From NCBI GenBank assembly GCA_019454045.1, contig SKCR01001811.1, positions 60,338 to 124,337 on the forward strand: 64,000 nucleotides of DNA, given 5' to 3'. Below, piece after piece: positions 36,531-45,826 of this stretch; positions within the stretch are counted from its first letter, which is position 1, and every line of letters starts with the position of its first letter. A program made the position numbers and the translations under genes. The stretch comes from Zanthoxylum bungeanum. Taxonomy: Eukaryota > Streptophyta > Magnoliopsida > Sapindales > Rutaceae. The notes under the pieces were generated by a model, which worked only from the letters and a program-made list of their open reading frames with translations, was not told the DNA's origin and did no database searches.

Positions 36531-38164
36531 TGGTCTAGAGAGTCAGTGACTGCAGTGGGCAGAGTGAAAGGGCTCGTATACGCTGTATGTCCGGGATACT
36601 CGTATGCGAGGCACTACCTCTCCAGTATCTGATCCTCGAGTACATCGTCAGGATCTATAGACAGGTTTGTATATCCTTCCAAACTATTCAAATATTATTC
36701 CTCGCAAGAACAATTACACTCTAGATCCAAGTTAAGAATCTTCTTGAAATTAATGAGCTCCATGAAATCAGAAAGTAAAATATAATAAAGATTACCCAAG
36801 GGAATGGGATAGGAAAGCTGTAAGAAAATGTGAAACAAGGTAAAAATGTTTCGATAACCAGAGACAGTAAGAGATAGTGAGTTGAAGAGTACCCACCCAG
36901 AAAGATATAAAGAGAAAGAGAAAGAGAAAGCTAGAAAGGGAAGTGAAAGATAGAATAAGCAATCAAAAGTAAATAGAGATAGAGGTATAGAAGCAGATAG
37001 ATAAGTAAATTCCAATACCTATAGTAGTAAGAACTAGAGACACAAAGTAAGATAATATGGAAGGCACCAGAACTTGGGATAGAGAAGTAGAATATAGCAA
37101 GTCCAACCAAAAGTGAAATAACAAGTAGACCTAAGTAAAGTCATCCCCTTACAAGTTAGATTCCTTCCTTCTCAGAAATTCTTCATTCGATCTATTAATT
37201 CTTGAACACTTCGTATAGATAGCGAGCTCCCAGAATGGTTAAAAATAGTTATAAGGCAGAAGAATCAAGAAATAAGGAATAGTCGTAGAGGCTTCTAATA
37301 GATGTGAGGTACCATAAGCACACAGAGACTCCAAGTTCCCAAAACCTAGGACCACAAGCCAATGAGAGGAATAACAACAGGAAAATGATTAGATGCCCTA
37401 GTCAAGGAATCTAATAAATAAGACCCCAACCTACCCAGATCCTCACTCCTCTGTAAAACCAGTTAAGGAAGTTGTCCTGACAGAGTCTATCTCATACCTA
37501 CCTTGTATGAGTAATAGACTCCACCAGGACATAGAATATCAGAATAAGGATGTAGAAACCCATCAGGAAATAAAGAAAAGAACTGACGAGATATTAAGCA
37601 GTTCCTTCCAGCATAAATATAGACAACCATAAGAAAACCAAAGAGAGTTTATCTTAAGAAATGGAAGACCTTAGATGATAGAGCATCTAGAAGAAGATTC
37701 AAGGAAGTTTCGAGGATATAAAGAAGATAACCCAGGGTAACCAAAATATTAAGGCAAGTCAGAGCGAGGTTTGCAAGACTAGTAGGAGTAATAGATAGAC
37801 TAAATGCAGTAGAACCCATAGATCAGCCAGAGTCAATAGAAATCCGTGAAGTATACAGGGATAAACTCGAGAGGTTGGAGACACTTGGAAGTGATAAAAT
37901 ATCAGTAAGGTAGTAGATTCGAGTGCTAAAGTTGAAACTTATAGCAATGAGGGAGAATGGAGATCTAGAAGTAACCAGAAGTATCAGTGACCACTAGTAT
38001 TGGTAGTGTAACTAAGAACCAAGAGTTTAGATATATAAGTTATATCGAAGAACGCTAAAGGTAACAAGGAAATTTCATTCATTCAGGGACATAGTTAACA
38101 AAGTTGGAAGAGAGTAGCGTGGGAAAATTGATAGTAGCTGTGGGACCCCAAGACAAGGAGTAGT
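36531..38164 (+). mobile_element. G1 internal region, left part
   Basis: No coding domain is legible. The strand is strongly purine-rich (A plus G), with a GAGAAA microsatellite near 36910-36935. The region breaks at GTAGT (38160-38164), the target-site duplication of A2. Confidence 0.6.
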
Positions 38165-38472
38165 TGATGAGTGGTAAATCTATCACTATTTCTCACTCAT
38201 TTAACCTAATATTTGGTATAGTTTCTTGAGTTTTTTGAATATTTTGATGTGTTTTGTGTTATTTTGTAGATAAATAAAGTTTGAGGACATTTTGGAGGTG
38301 ATTTGGACCAAAACAGTGAAAATTGGAAAAATGGCATTTTTGTAATTTTGAGCGCGTCTCGACGCGCAAGCCCTTGGCGTCGTGACGCCTAACGTGCACC
38401 GGATCATGCTAATGTGCGCTGGGTCAACGGGTCAGAATTTGAAAAGTTTGACTTTACTAACGTGCGTCGTGC

Positions 38473-38706
38473 CACGTGTCACCATCACAGAAGATCTGCT
38501 AACTTGCGCGTGCCACGTGTCATCATCCTATGGTGCCGAAAATCATCATCTATGCTAAAATACACCTGCCACGTGTCAAAATCTCAGCGGATTATGCTAA
38601 CATGCACCTGGACATGTGTCGCCATCACATGTTGGCGACATCAAAAAGTCAACTGTCGACATAACAATGCCACGTGTCACGATCTCGCGAAGCCAAGCAA
38701 CACGTG
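38473..38706 (+). promoter_or_regulatory. G-box/ABRE array, A2 5' LTR
   Basis: CACGTG starts at 38473, 38514, 38570, 38671 and 38701, mostly as CCACGTGTC. A sixth site reads CATGTG. The array ends about 45 bases before the presumed TATA box at 38751. Confidence 0.65.
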
Positions 38707-39042
38707 CCGAAGATCAACGCCCGTCGCGACGCCAAGACCTCACTGATGCCTATAACTTCAGCTTGACGTTTTAGTTTCAGTTGTACCATTCTTTCTCATT
38801 TCTTTGATGTAAATAGGGAGTTTCTCTCTCTAATTTCTTTAATTTAAGTTTTATAATTAAATTTTAATTACGTTTTGTAATAATAGTAATTTACTTTCTT
38901 TATTTTTATAGTTTTTACTATTTACCATGAGGAGGTAACTTCCCCCTGCTATGGTGAAAGGTAATTCTTTTACTATTGCTATTTAGATTAATCTCCCTTT
39001 AATATAATATATAAACTATTTAAAATTTGACTTAAAAATGAT

Positions 39043-39262
39043 ACTGCCAGATTGGTCGGTTGGTAATTAATTTTAATCTGGTTTAAACCTTACTAATCAA
39101 GGATACCGCCAGATTGATCGGTTGGTAATTTAATTTTGGTTCCGCCTTTATGGCTGGTTTATTTTGGTTCCGCCTTTATGGCTGGTTTATGGACAAATAT
39201 TACCGCTTTAATGGCTGGTTGGACTTAATTCGATTTAATCAAGTTACCGCCTAAATGGCTGG
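39043..39262 (+). repeat. Minisatellite in the A2 5' LTR
   Basis: Units based on GATTGGTCGGTTGG, GGTTCCGCCTTTATGGCTGG and TACCGCTTTAATGGCTGG. Two adjacent units are near-identical copies of TTTTGGTTCCGCCTTTATGG. The array is absent from the partner LTR. Confidence 0.75.
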
Positions 39263-40178
39263 TTGGGAAAATTATCACAAGTATATATATATATTATATT
39301 ATGGGAGATATCTAAATAGTAAATAGTAGAAGTTAATTCTTTTTACCTTAGCATTTTATTTTATTGCATTTATCTTTCAGCATTTACTTTTTAGTTATTT
39401 TATTTTATGTCTTTTAAGTTTTTACCAGCCCTAGCTATGAGTTGTAACTAAGTTAGTTATCTAGGGTTGTGATGAAATCTAATATCACCGGTTTATAATG
39501 GGTTATATTATAGTTTAGGTAATATAAAGATTTATTTATTGAGTCTTAATCTTATTGCTTTTTATTAACTGGCCACTAATAAAATTGACTAGGTAAACTT
39601 AAAATGAACTAGACATAGGGATTTTAAGTTTAAGACCTTAAACTCAATACCCCACGATCTTCCTTGAGGATAGATAACCCTTTAATAGATTTCCTTACAG
39701 GATAGGAATATACATGTCGGGTGGGGGTAGCCAAATTGGAACTTAATCTTAATGAATCTAGGTATTTGGTTGACATAGACGTATGGTTCAATTGGATTAT
39801 ACTAGGTATTTGTAATTCACCATCGGAAGAGGCTTTTACATAATTTAGTGTTCCAGGTTAATAAATCAATAAATTACCCAACTTTAAGATAACCATTTCA
39901 TTTTAAAATGATATTGGAAGAAATCACAACCCTAGGTAGTTTTTAATATTGAATTTTCTTAAAACCTATTTTCGAACAATTTTATTTACTTTTTTTAAAA
40001 AAATTTAGAATCGTCACCTTTTAAAATCAATCAAACAACCTGCTAGATACTAGTAATCATTTGACCTCATAAAATTAATAGCTTAGGTATTAAGTCCTCG
40101 TGGGATCGATACTTTTTATACTATTTGAACGATACGTACACTTGCGTTATACGTGTGTGTTTACGCCGGTCAAGTTTT

Positions 40179-40196
40179 TGGCGCCATTGCCGGGGA
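40179..40196 (+). other. A2 primer-binding site (tRNA-Asp)
   Basis: TGGCGCCATTGCCGGGGA is complementary to the tRNA-Asp 3' end with one mismatch. It lies six bases after the LTR end. Confidence 0.87.
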
Positions 40197-40289
40197 CTTA
40201 TTTATCTTTCACTATTAGTTTTAAGGTTAGATACCTTTACTTGTATCTAATTTCTTTTTACTTATTGTTTTTATTTTCTTGTGTTTCAG

Positions 40290-41425
40290 GTTCTCAGAAA
40301 ATTCATAGACAAACAAGAAGTTTTGAACTTCGACCGCTTGACCCAGAAATTGAAAGAACCATCAGACAGTTGAGAAGGGAAATGAGAGAAGGCCAAGAAG
40401 CTTTAGTCAACATGGATACTTAACCTTTGGAGGTTGCAACACCAATTCCCATTCGAGACAAAACCATTCGGTGGTTGACAGACTCATTTCTTGTATTGTA
40501 CTTCCACCCTTACCTGCAAATGTAGGTGACATCAAAACATGCATTCAGATTATTCAGCAGTCAGTTCAGTTTGAGGGGAATGCAACTGAAGATCCTAATG
40601 CCCATATTAGCAATTTTCCGGAAGTTTGCGGCACTTTCAATTACAACCGAGAAACTGAAGAAGCAATGAGATCGCGTGTTTTCCCATACTCCTTGACGGA
40701 CAAAGCTAAAGCTTGGCTACATTCACTACCAGCAGGTTCCATCACAACTTGGAACACTTTAGCCACCAAATTTCTTGCAAGTACTTTCCACCAGCCAGAA
40801 CTAGAAAGCTGAGGAATGACATCACATCATTTGTGCAACAAGAATCATAAACTCTCTACGAAGCTTGGGAAAGGTACAAAGATTTGCTCCGGAAATGTCC
40901 TCACCATGAGATTCCAAAATGGCTTCAAGTCCAAACTTTTTATAATGGACTTTCTAGAATAATGAGAACCGCAATCGATGCTGCTGCTGGAGGAGCTTTA
41001 ATGGCAAAAGGAGAAGATCAAGCCTAGGAACTAGTCGAAGAAATGGCCAACAACAATTCCTTGTGGCCAACAGAAAGGAGCACGATCCAAAGAAATGCAG
41101 GAATTTATGAAAGTTGAGTCAATACAGCAGTTAGTGCCAAGCTTGATCAGATATGCAAATTCATGGAGACTCTTACTACTCGATCCACAAGTTCACCATA
41201 TGGAGGAGCACCATAACCAAACCAACTTGAAGAAACGGTGAATTTTGTCAACAATTTCAACAGACAGGGGAACAATTCATATTCCAACACCTACAACCCA
41301 TGGTGGAGGAATCATCCTAATTTTTCATGGAGCAACAATTCAGGCCAACAACATAACTATCCACCACCTAGATTCCAGCAACCGAACAAAGGCCAAGAGC
41401 AGGCTATGAACCAGGAATAACAAAA
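40290..41425 (+). pseudogene. A2 gag
   Basis: The sequence TRSFELRPLDPEIERTIRQL starts the readable gag. The Met that begins A1 gag is lost here (ATG mutated). There is a stop after VNMDT near 40420, a frameshift before VDRLISCIV, and another after LATKFLA near 40780. The domain itself (CGTFNYNRETEEAMRSRVFP, DKAKAWLHSLPAG) is clear. The tail YSNTYNPWWRNHPNFSW is the Athila signature. A possible splice acceptor (TTCTTGTGTTTCAG, ending 40289) precedes it. Confidence 0.88.
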
Positions 41426-42916
41426 GTGCTAGCTCGGTTAAAAAAATACGATGTTATCTTTCAGAGACAATCAGCCTCCATCAAAGCACTGAATAATCAA
41501 ATCGGAAAACTGGACAATGCTCAGAGTTACAGACCGCCAGGTACCCATCCTAGCAACACAGAACCAAATCCAAGGAACATGGGAAATGAGCAGTGTCATG
41601 CCATCATATTAAAAAGCGGTACTGAAATCAACAAAGATGTTGGAGACAAAACAACTGTTGAGGAAGTTCCAAAAGAAACAGGGTAACAGATGGAGGAAAA
41701 AGAAGCAAAGAAAAAAGAACAAACCACTCCACCTCCACCTTTTCCTCAGCGTCTTCAGAAAAACAAACTGGACAAGCAGTTTGCTCGTTTCCTGGAGGTG
41801 TTCAAAAAGCTGCACATCAACATTCCATTTGTAGAAGCCTTGGAACAAATGCCCAGGTATGTAAAATTCATGAAAAATATTCTTTCACAAAAACGAAGAT
41901 TGAGAGATTACGAGACAATAGCATTGACAGAAGAATGCAGCGCCATCATTTAGAGGAAACTTCCCCCGAAGTTGAAAGATCGTGGCAATTTCACCATTCC
42001 TTGCGTCATAGGAGAACATAACTTTGGTAAGGCTTTATGTGATTTAGGTGAAAGTGTTAATTTGATGCCTTTTTCTATTTTCAGGAAACTGCAGATTGGA
42101 GAAACAATGCCCACTTCAGTCTCTCTACAACTTGCTGATAGAACGCTCGTATTTCTAAGAGGCGTAGTTGAGGATGTGCTGGTCAAGGTTGACAAATTAA
42201 TTTTCCCTGCAAATTTTATTGTCCTTGATATGGAGGAAGATGCAGACGTGCTAATCATCCATGGGAGACCATTCTTGGCTACAGGTCGAACCATTATTGA
42301 TGTCCAAAAAGGAGAATTAACTATGAGGGTACAGGACCAAGAAGTAACATTCAATATTTTCAAGGACTTGAATTTCCCATATGATGAAAAGAATGAGGAA
42401 TATTTCAGACTTGATGTGATACACAGTACCATTCAGAACTCAAATGCAATGCAAAGTTCTACTAACAATCTTAAAACATGTCAATTGCCTATGGAGCCTA
42501 AAGATAAAGCGTCTTTTTCACTGAAAGAGCCAATTCTTGCACTACAAGCAACAGAAGAAAAAGAGATCCACCAGCTCAACGAATTCGAGGAATTTCACAA
42601 TCAGCCTTTTGAGGATGCCAAATTGTACAAAGAAAAGGGCAAGAAAAGACATGATGAGAAGTTAGTGCGTATACAACTGGAACCAGGGCAGAAGGTACTG
42701 TTAAACAAATCAAGGGTGAAATTCTTCCCATGGAAGCCAAAATCACGGTGGTCAGGTCCATTTGTGATCAACAAAGTTTTACCAGATATAGCCGTTGAGA
42801 TATATGATCCTGACTCCAACAAAACTTTCAAGGTTAAAAATAGACGTGTTAAGAACTACTGGGGAGAATCGTTTAAGCGACAAAAAGAAAGTGTCGCACT
42901 TTCAGATCCAGCCTAA
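41426..42916 (+). pseudogene. A2 gag-tail, protease and integrase-tail fusion
   Basis: One frame spans the whole interval, with two stops (TAA 41684, TAG 41951). After a Pro-rich and Lys-rich linker comes the aspartic protease: CVIGEHNFGKALCDLGESVN carries the D-L-G active site, and VLIIHGRPFLATGRTII is the flap-side block. From about 42560 it changes without a frame break into the integrase carboxy end, with HQLNEFEEFHNQPFEDAKLY and KSRWSGPFVINKVLPDIAV. The last 314 codons (41972-42916) are open. RT, RNase H and the integrase core seen in A1 are missing between the two, so this is a deletion product that kept frame. Confidence 0.87.
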
Positions 42917-42960
42917 TGATTGAGAAGTCAAGTCTAGCTGATGACTTTAAACTTAGCTCT

Positions 42961-42980
42961 CGCAGGGAGGCAACCCATGC
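42961..42980 (+). other. Conserved GGGAGGCAACCC motif after integrase (A2)
   Basis: CGCAGGGAGGCAACCCATGC, with counterparts in A1 and A4. It lies about 75 bases before the ORF X splice-acceptor-like site. Confidence 0.55.
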
Positions 42981-43021
42981 AATTTTTGTATATATTTTAA
43001 TTTGGTGTGATTTAATTTTGT

Positions 43022-43036
43022 GTTTATTTTTTGCAG
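43022..43036 (+). promoter_or_regulatory. Splice-acceptor-like site before A2 ORF X
   Basis: A pyrimidine-rich run ends in TTTTTTGCAG at 43036, 17 bases before the ATG at 43053. Position and sequence match A1. Confidence 0.5.
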
Positions 43037-43052
43037 ATTAAGACGTTTCAAG

Positions 43053-43618
43053 ATGGAAGAAGCTCTCTCAAATCTTCGCAAGAAATTTCATTCTCTCCCT
43101 AAAAAATCTTTGATAAAAATATACAAAGCTTGTTGGAACGGATGAGGTTACTGATGATAAAAGGTATTCCTACTGACATTCATTGGATTATTGAAGCACG
43201 AGTCTGATTGGCAGGTGACTCTTCTGACTCTTTTATTTCACATCTGTCTGGTTTAGGAAGAAGCACACATGCTAAAAAGAGAAGAGCCAAAAGAATATGT
43301 GTTTGTCATAAATGTGCTCGTATGTTTTGTGATACTCATTGTCGTTCTTTAGGAATAATATCTAATACCCGTGAATATAAGATTAATTTCATTAGGATTG
43401 GCTTGAGTAAGGAGTCTTTGGATGACATATCTAAAACTCTTGAGACGCATCCCTGTGGATTTGTGTATCATGAAATTCGCAGATTACATACACTATTCCA
43501 AAAAGAAAGACAACAATTAAGTCTTGGGAATGTGACTCAAAAAGACCCTGTTTGCCAATTTATAAGAAAATTGGATGGGAAGCTTGTCCCTGACGCATTG
43601 ACGTCAATCAAGCTGTAA
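43053..43618 (+). pseudogene. ORF X: carla/allexivirus NABP-like protein, A2 copy
   Basis: It starts MEEALSNLRKKFHSLPKKSL. A one-base deletion near 43130 and a TGA at 43204 break it, then 136 codons run open to 43618. The cysteine segment is intact here: GRSTHAKKRRAK is followed by CHKCARMFCDTHC, then RSLGIIS and FIRIGLSKES. A basic run followed by a C-x2-C pair, a second Cys pair, an LGI-S stretch and FI-x-x-G is the layout of the carla/allexivirus nucleic-acid-binding proteins. The second Cys pair is closer to the first than in those proteins. In viruses these proteins bind RNA and some counter silencing; any such role here is inference. The carboxy-terminal region (FQKERQQLSLGN to LVPDA) is as well conserved with A1 as the rest. 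Confidence 0.52.
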
Positions 43619-43689
43619 ATTTTTGTAAATATTATATCTCTTTGTCTTTTCCTAATAATTGTAATTTATTTTGTTGTTTTCTTTTATTT

Positions 43690-43798
43690 TCTCTGACAGG
43701 ATCCAGATCTTTTTTACTATCACGATTTATTTTATTGTTTAACTAATAACTTTTATTTGGCAGGTACTAGTGCTATTATTTTACTCACCCCTTTTCAG
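43690..43798 (+). promoter_or_regulatory. Splice-acceptor-like sites before A2 LOG
   Basis: Pyrimidine-rich runs ending in AG occur at 43699, 43763 and 43798, all followed by G. The last is 53 bases before the LOG ATG. They are conserved in A1. Confidence 0.45.
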
Positions 43799-43850
43799 GT
43801 ATTATAAATTCAACTCATCATTACACTTTTGAAGACATCCAGATTAAAAC

Positions 43851-44504
43851 ATGGAAGCCACTTCAAGAAGACGAGTTGAAAACATCTGTGTGTTTTGTGG
43901 TAGTAGTGTTGGTACTAAACCATAATATGTAGAAGCAGCACATGAATTGGGTCGAGTCTTAGCTACAAGAAATATGCACTTAGTATATGGCGGAGGCAAT
44001 CTTGGACTAATGGGGATCGTTTCAAAGGTCGTACAGGAAGAAGGCAGTCATGTTTTGGGAATCATCCCAAAACCCTTGGCAGAAGCAAATCTTATTGAAC
44101 CATCAAACAGAGAGGAACTGATCGTGCCAGGTATGTCTGAACGACTAGTGGAAATGATTAACCGTTCTGATGCTTTTATTGCTTTACCAGGTGGCTTGGG
44201 CACATTGGAGGAAATGTTTATAATACTATCTTGGGCGAACCTGAACATACACCAGAAACCAATTGGGTTGTACAACGTTGATGAATTTTATGATTTTCTT
44301 TGTGTGTTTCTTGATGATGCTCGAAGAAATGGTTTCGTGTCAAAACCTTTAAAAGAACTCCTCTTTGCTGCCAGAATTGCTTTGGATCTAATTGACCAAC
44401 TCTTAGCCTATGAACCACAAGTTGACCCTATCCTTTCAAAGATAAATTGGTCCGAAGATGATCGTGGTAAGAGGCGTCGTGTTAATCTGGATCTTAACCT
44501 TTAA
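43851..44504 (+). pseudogene. LOG-like: LOG cytokinin-activating enzyme, copy carried by A2
   Basis: This is a cytokinin riboside 5'-monophosphate phosphoribohydrolase with the full 217-codon length and no intron, whereas plant LOG genes are multi-exon. MEATSRRRVENICVFCGSS opens it; YGGGNLGLMG and the exact signature PGGLGTLEE are present, as are SWANLNIHQKPIGLYNV and a GKRRRVNLDLNL tail. A TAA at 43923 (codon 25, Gln in A1) is the only break. Downstream, 185 codons stay open from an internal Met and include the signature, but lack the amino-terminal strand. The element's own LTR promoter plus a splice acceptor would be needed for expression. Proteins with this fold are sometimes labelled lysine decarboxylase, but PGGxGTxxE marks LOG. 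Confidence 0.92.
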
Positions 44505-44564
44505 TTTCTTGTAGAATTTCAGCTAACCAGGTATTATCTTCCAAACTCTTCTTCTACTGTTTAA

Positions 44565-44604
44565 GACATTGGGGACAATGTCTCATTTAGGTTTGGGGGA
44601 GGGA
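44565..44604 (+). other. Hairpin and internal purine tract after LOG (A2)
   Basis: GACATTG (44565-44571) and CAATGTC (44576-44582) form the stem, with loop GGGA. TTTAGGTTTGGGGGAGGG follows directly. It is the same layout as A1 and A3. Confidence 0.6.
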
Positions 44605-45640
44605 ATTAGTTGATCAGTACCTTCTTTTTAGTTGTGTGTTATTTTTATTTTTAGTTCAAAATTTTTGGAAAAATACAAAAAAAAATTGAAAATTTTTCAA
44701 AAATTACAAAAATATTTTGTATTTTTGTGTTTGTTTTTTTACTAAAAATGTGAAATTGGTAAGAGATAGCTGAGGAAGGAGTTTCCATTCCTGAGACGTA
44801 TCTCAAAACCTATTTTTGAAACAAGTTAGTTTTTTTTATTTCATTTTAAATTATTTAATTTGTAATTTCTCCATAATACTGACTAAAAAGGATCTTCATA
44901 TCCTCAGTTGACAGGTATTATCAACATACATGGAAACATACAGACATGAGCTATAATTGAAAAGTTTATAATATTCAGTGCTCTAGTTTAATTGGAGGAA
45001 GCATCTCAAAAAGCAATGGAGTAAAAAAAAAAAATTTGAGATTCGAGTTATTAAGTCTGAAATGGTGTTTTAACACCTAGTGCCCTAAAACCAACTGGTT
45101 TGGGAGTCACTGGCCCAAAGCTCGCTACATGGATCAAAGATGCTGTAAAAATATATATATCTGAAGTCTGAGTAATTAAGCCCGTAGGGGTATCTTAACA
45201 CCTGATGCCCTAAAGCCAACTGGTTTGGGAGCCACCGACTCAACACTCGTTACATAGATGGAAGATATTGTATATAAATAAAAAATAGTGAAAAAAATCA
45301 AAGAAAAAATCAGAAAAATGAAAAAATTTATTCCATTGCTGCAAAAAGGTGTGAAATCTGATAGAACTTTAGGAAAAAAATATTACACTCTTATCAACTG
45401 CACTTGTGACTGTTGTGGGCAAAAATGAGTTGTTTAATATGTTGTTGGCTGTGTATATGGAGAATGGTAAATATAATCGGAGAATTTACTTATTTAGAAA
45501 TTTAGAAAGAAAGAAAACAACTAGTAACTTGGAGTAGAAGTTTCACCTAATTAGTCTCTAACTTCTTTATTCTATTTTCTCTTGTCTTTTTGCTTTTGTG
45601 TGCATTAGTTTTACTACATTTTTACTTTTTAAAAATGTTT
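44605..45640 (+). other. A2 3' untranslated region
   Basis: No gene. Blocks around TTAACACCTAGTGCCCTAAA (45070) and TTAACACCTGATGCCCTAAA (45194) form a direct repeat about 124 bases apart. Near-repeats of AAAATTTTTGGAAAAAT lie at about 44655-44715. Confidence 0.55.
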
Positions 45641-45758
45641 GTGTGTATCATTGCTTTAAACCTTCACGAGACTACAAGTCGTCCACTAGGGACACCTAGG
45701 GTTTAAAGTCTTGTTGCATACGCTAAATACAACCGTGATCCCTACGAAAGTGGCTTAG
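45641..45758 (+). other. Conserved 3' non-coding block, A2 copy
   Basis: Contains CTAGGGACACCTAGG and GCATACGCTAAATACAACCG, and matches A1, A3 and A4 in reverse or forward orientation. There is no ORF. Confidence 0.7.
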
Positions 45759-45811
45759 TTAAATTTTATTATGTTATTTTATTATATGTTTTGCTCGAGG
45801 ACAAGCAAAAT

Positions 45812-45826
45812 GTTAGGTTTGGGGTG
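45812..45826 (+). promoter_or_regulatory. A2 polypurine tract
   Basis: GTTAGGTTTGGGGTG abuts the 3' LTR. Confidence 0.8.

Larger units (their letters stand above)
38165..40172 (+). repeat. A2 5' LTR
   Basis: 2008 bases, TGATGAGTGG to GCCGGTCA. It contains five CACGTG sites (38473-38706), a TATAACT box near 38751 and the minisatellite at 39043-39262. Confidence 0.92.

Noticed and set aside
36695..37015. 106-codon minus-strand frame with a run of hydrophobic residues (possible membrane protein)
   Set aside because: It is the complement of a purine-rich tract with GAGAAA repeats, which automatically reads as Phe, Leu and Ser. No homologous motif and no conservation were seen.
43851..44504. LOG as an ordinary host gene next to a transposon
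   Set aside because: It lies inside LTR boundaries with a duplication, has no intron, and recurs at the same element position in A1. A host locus would not.
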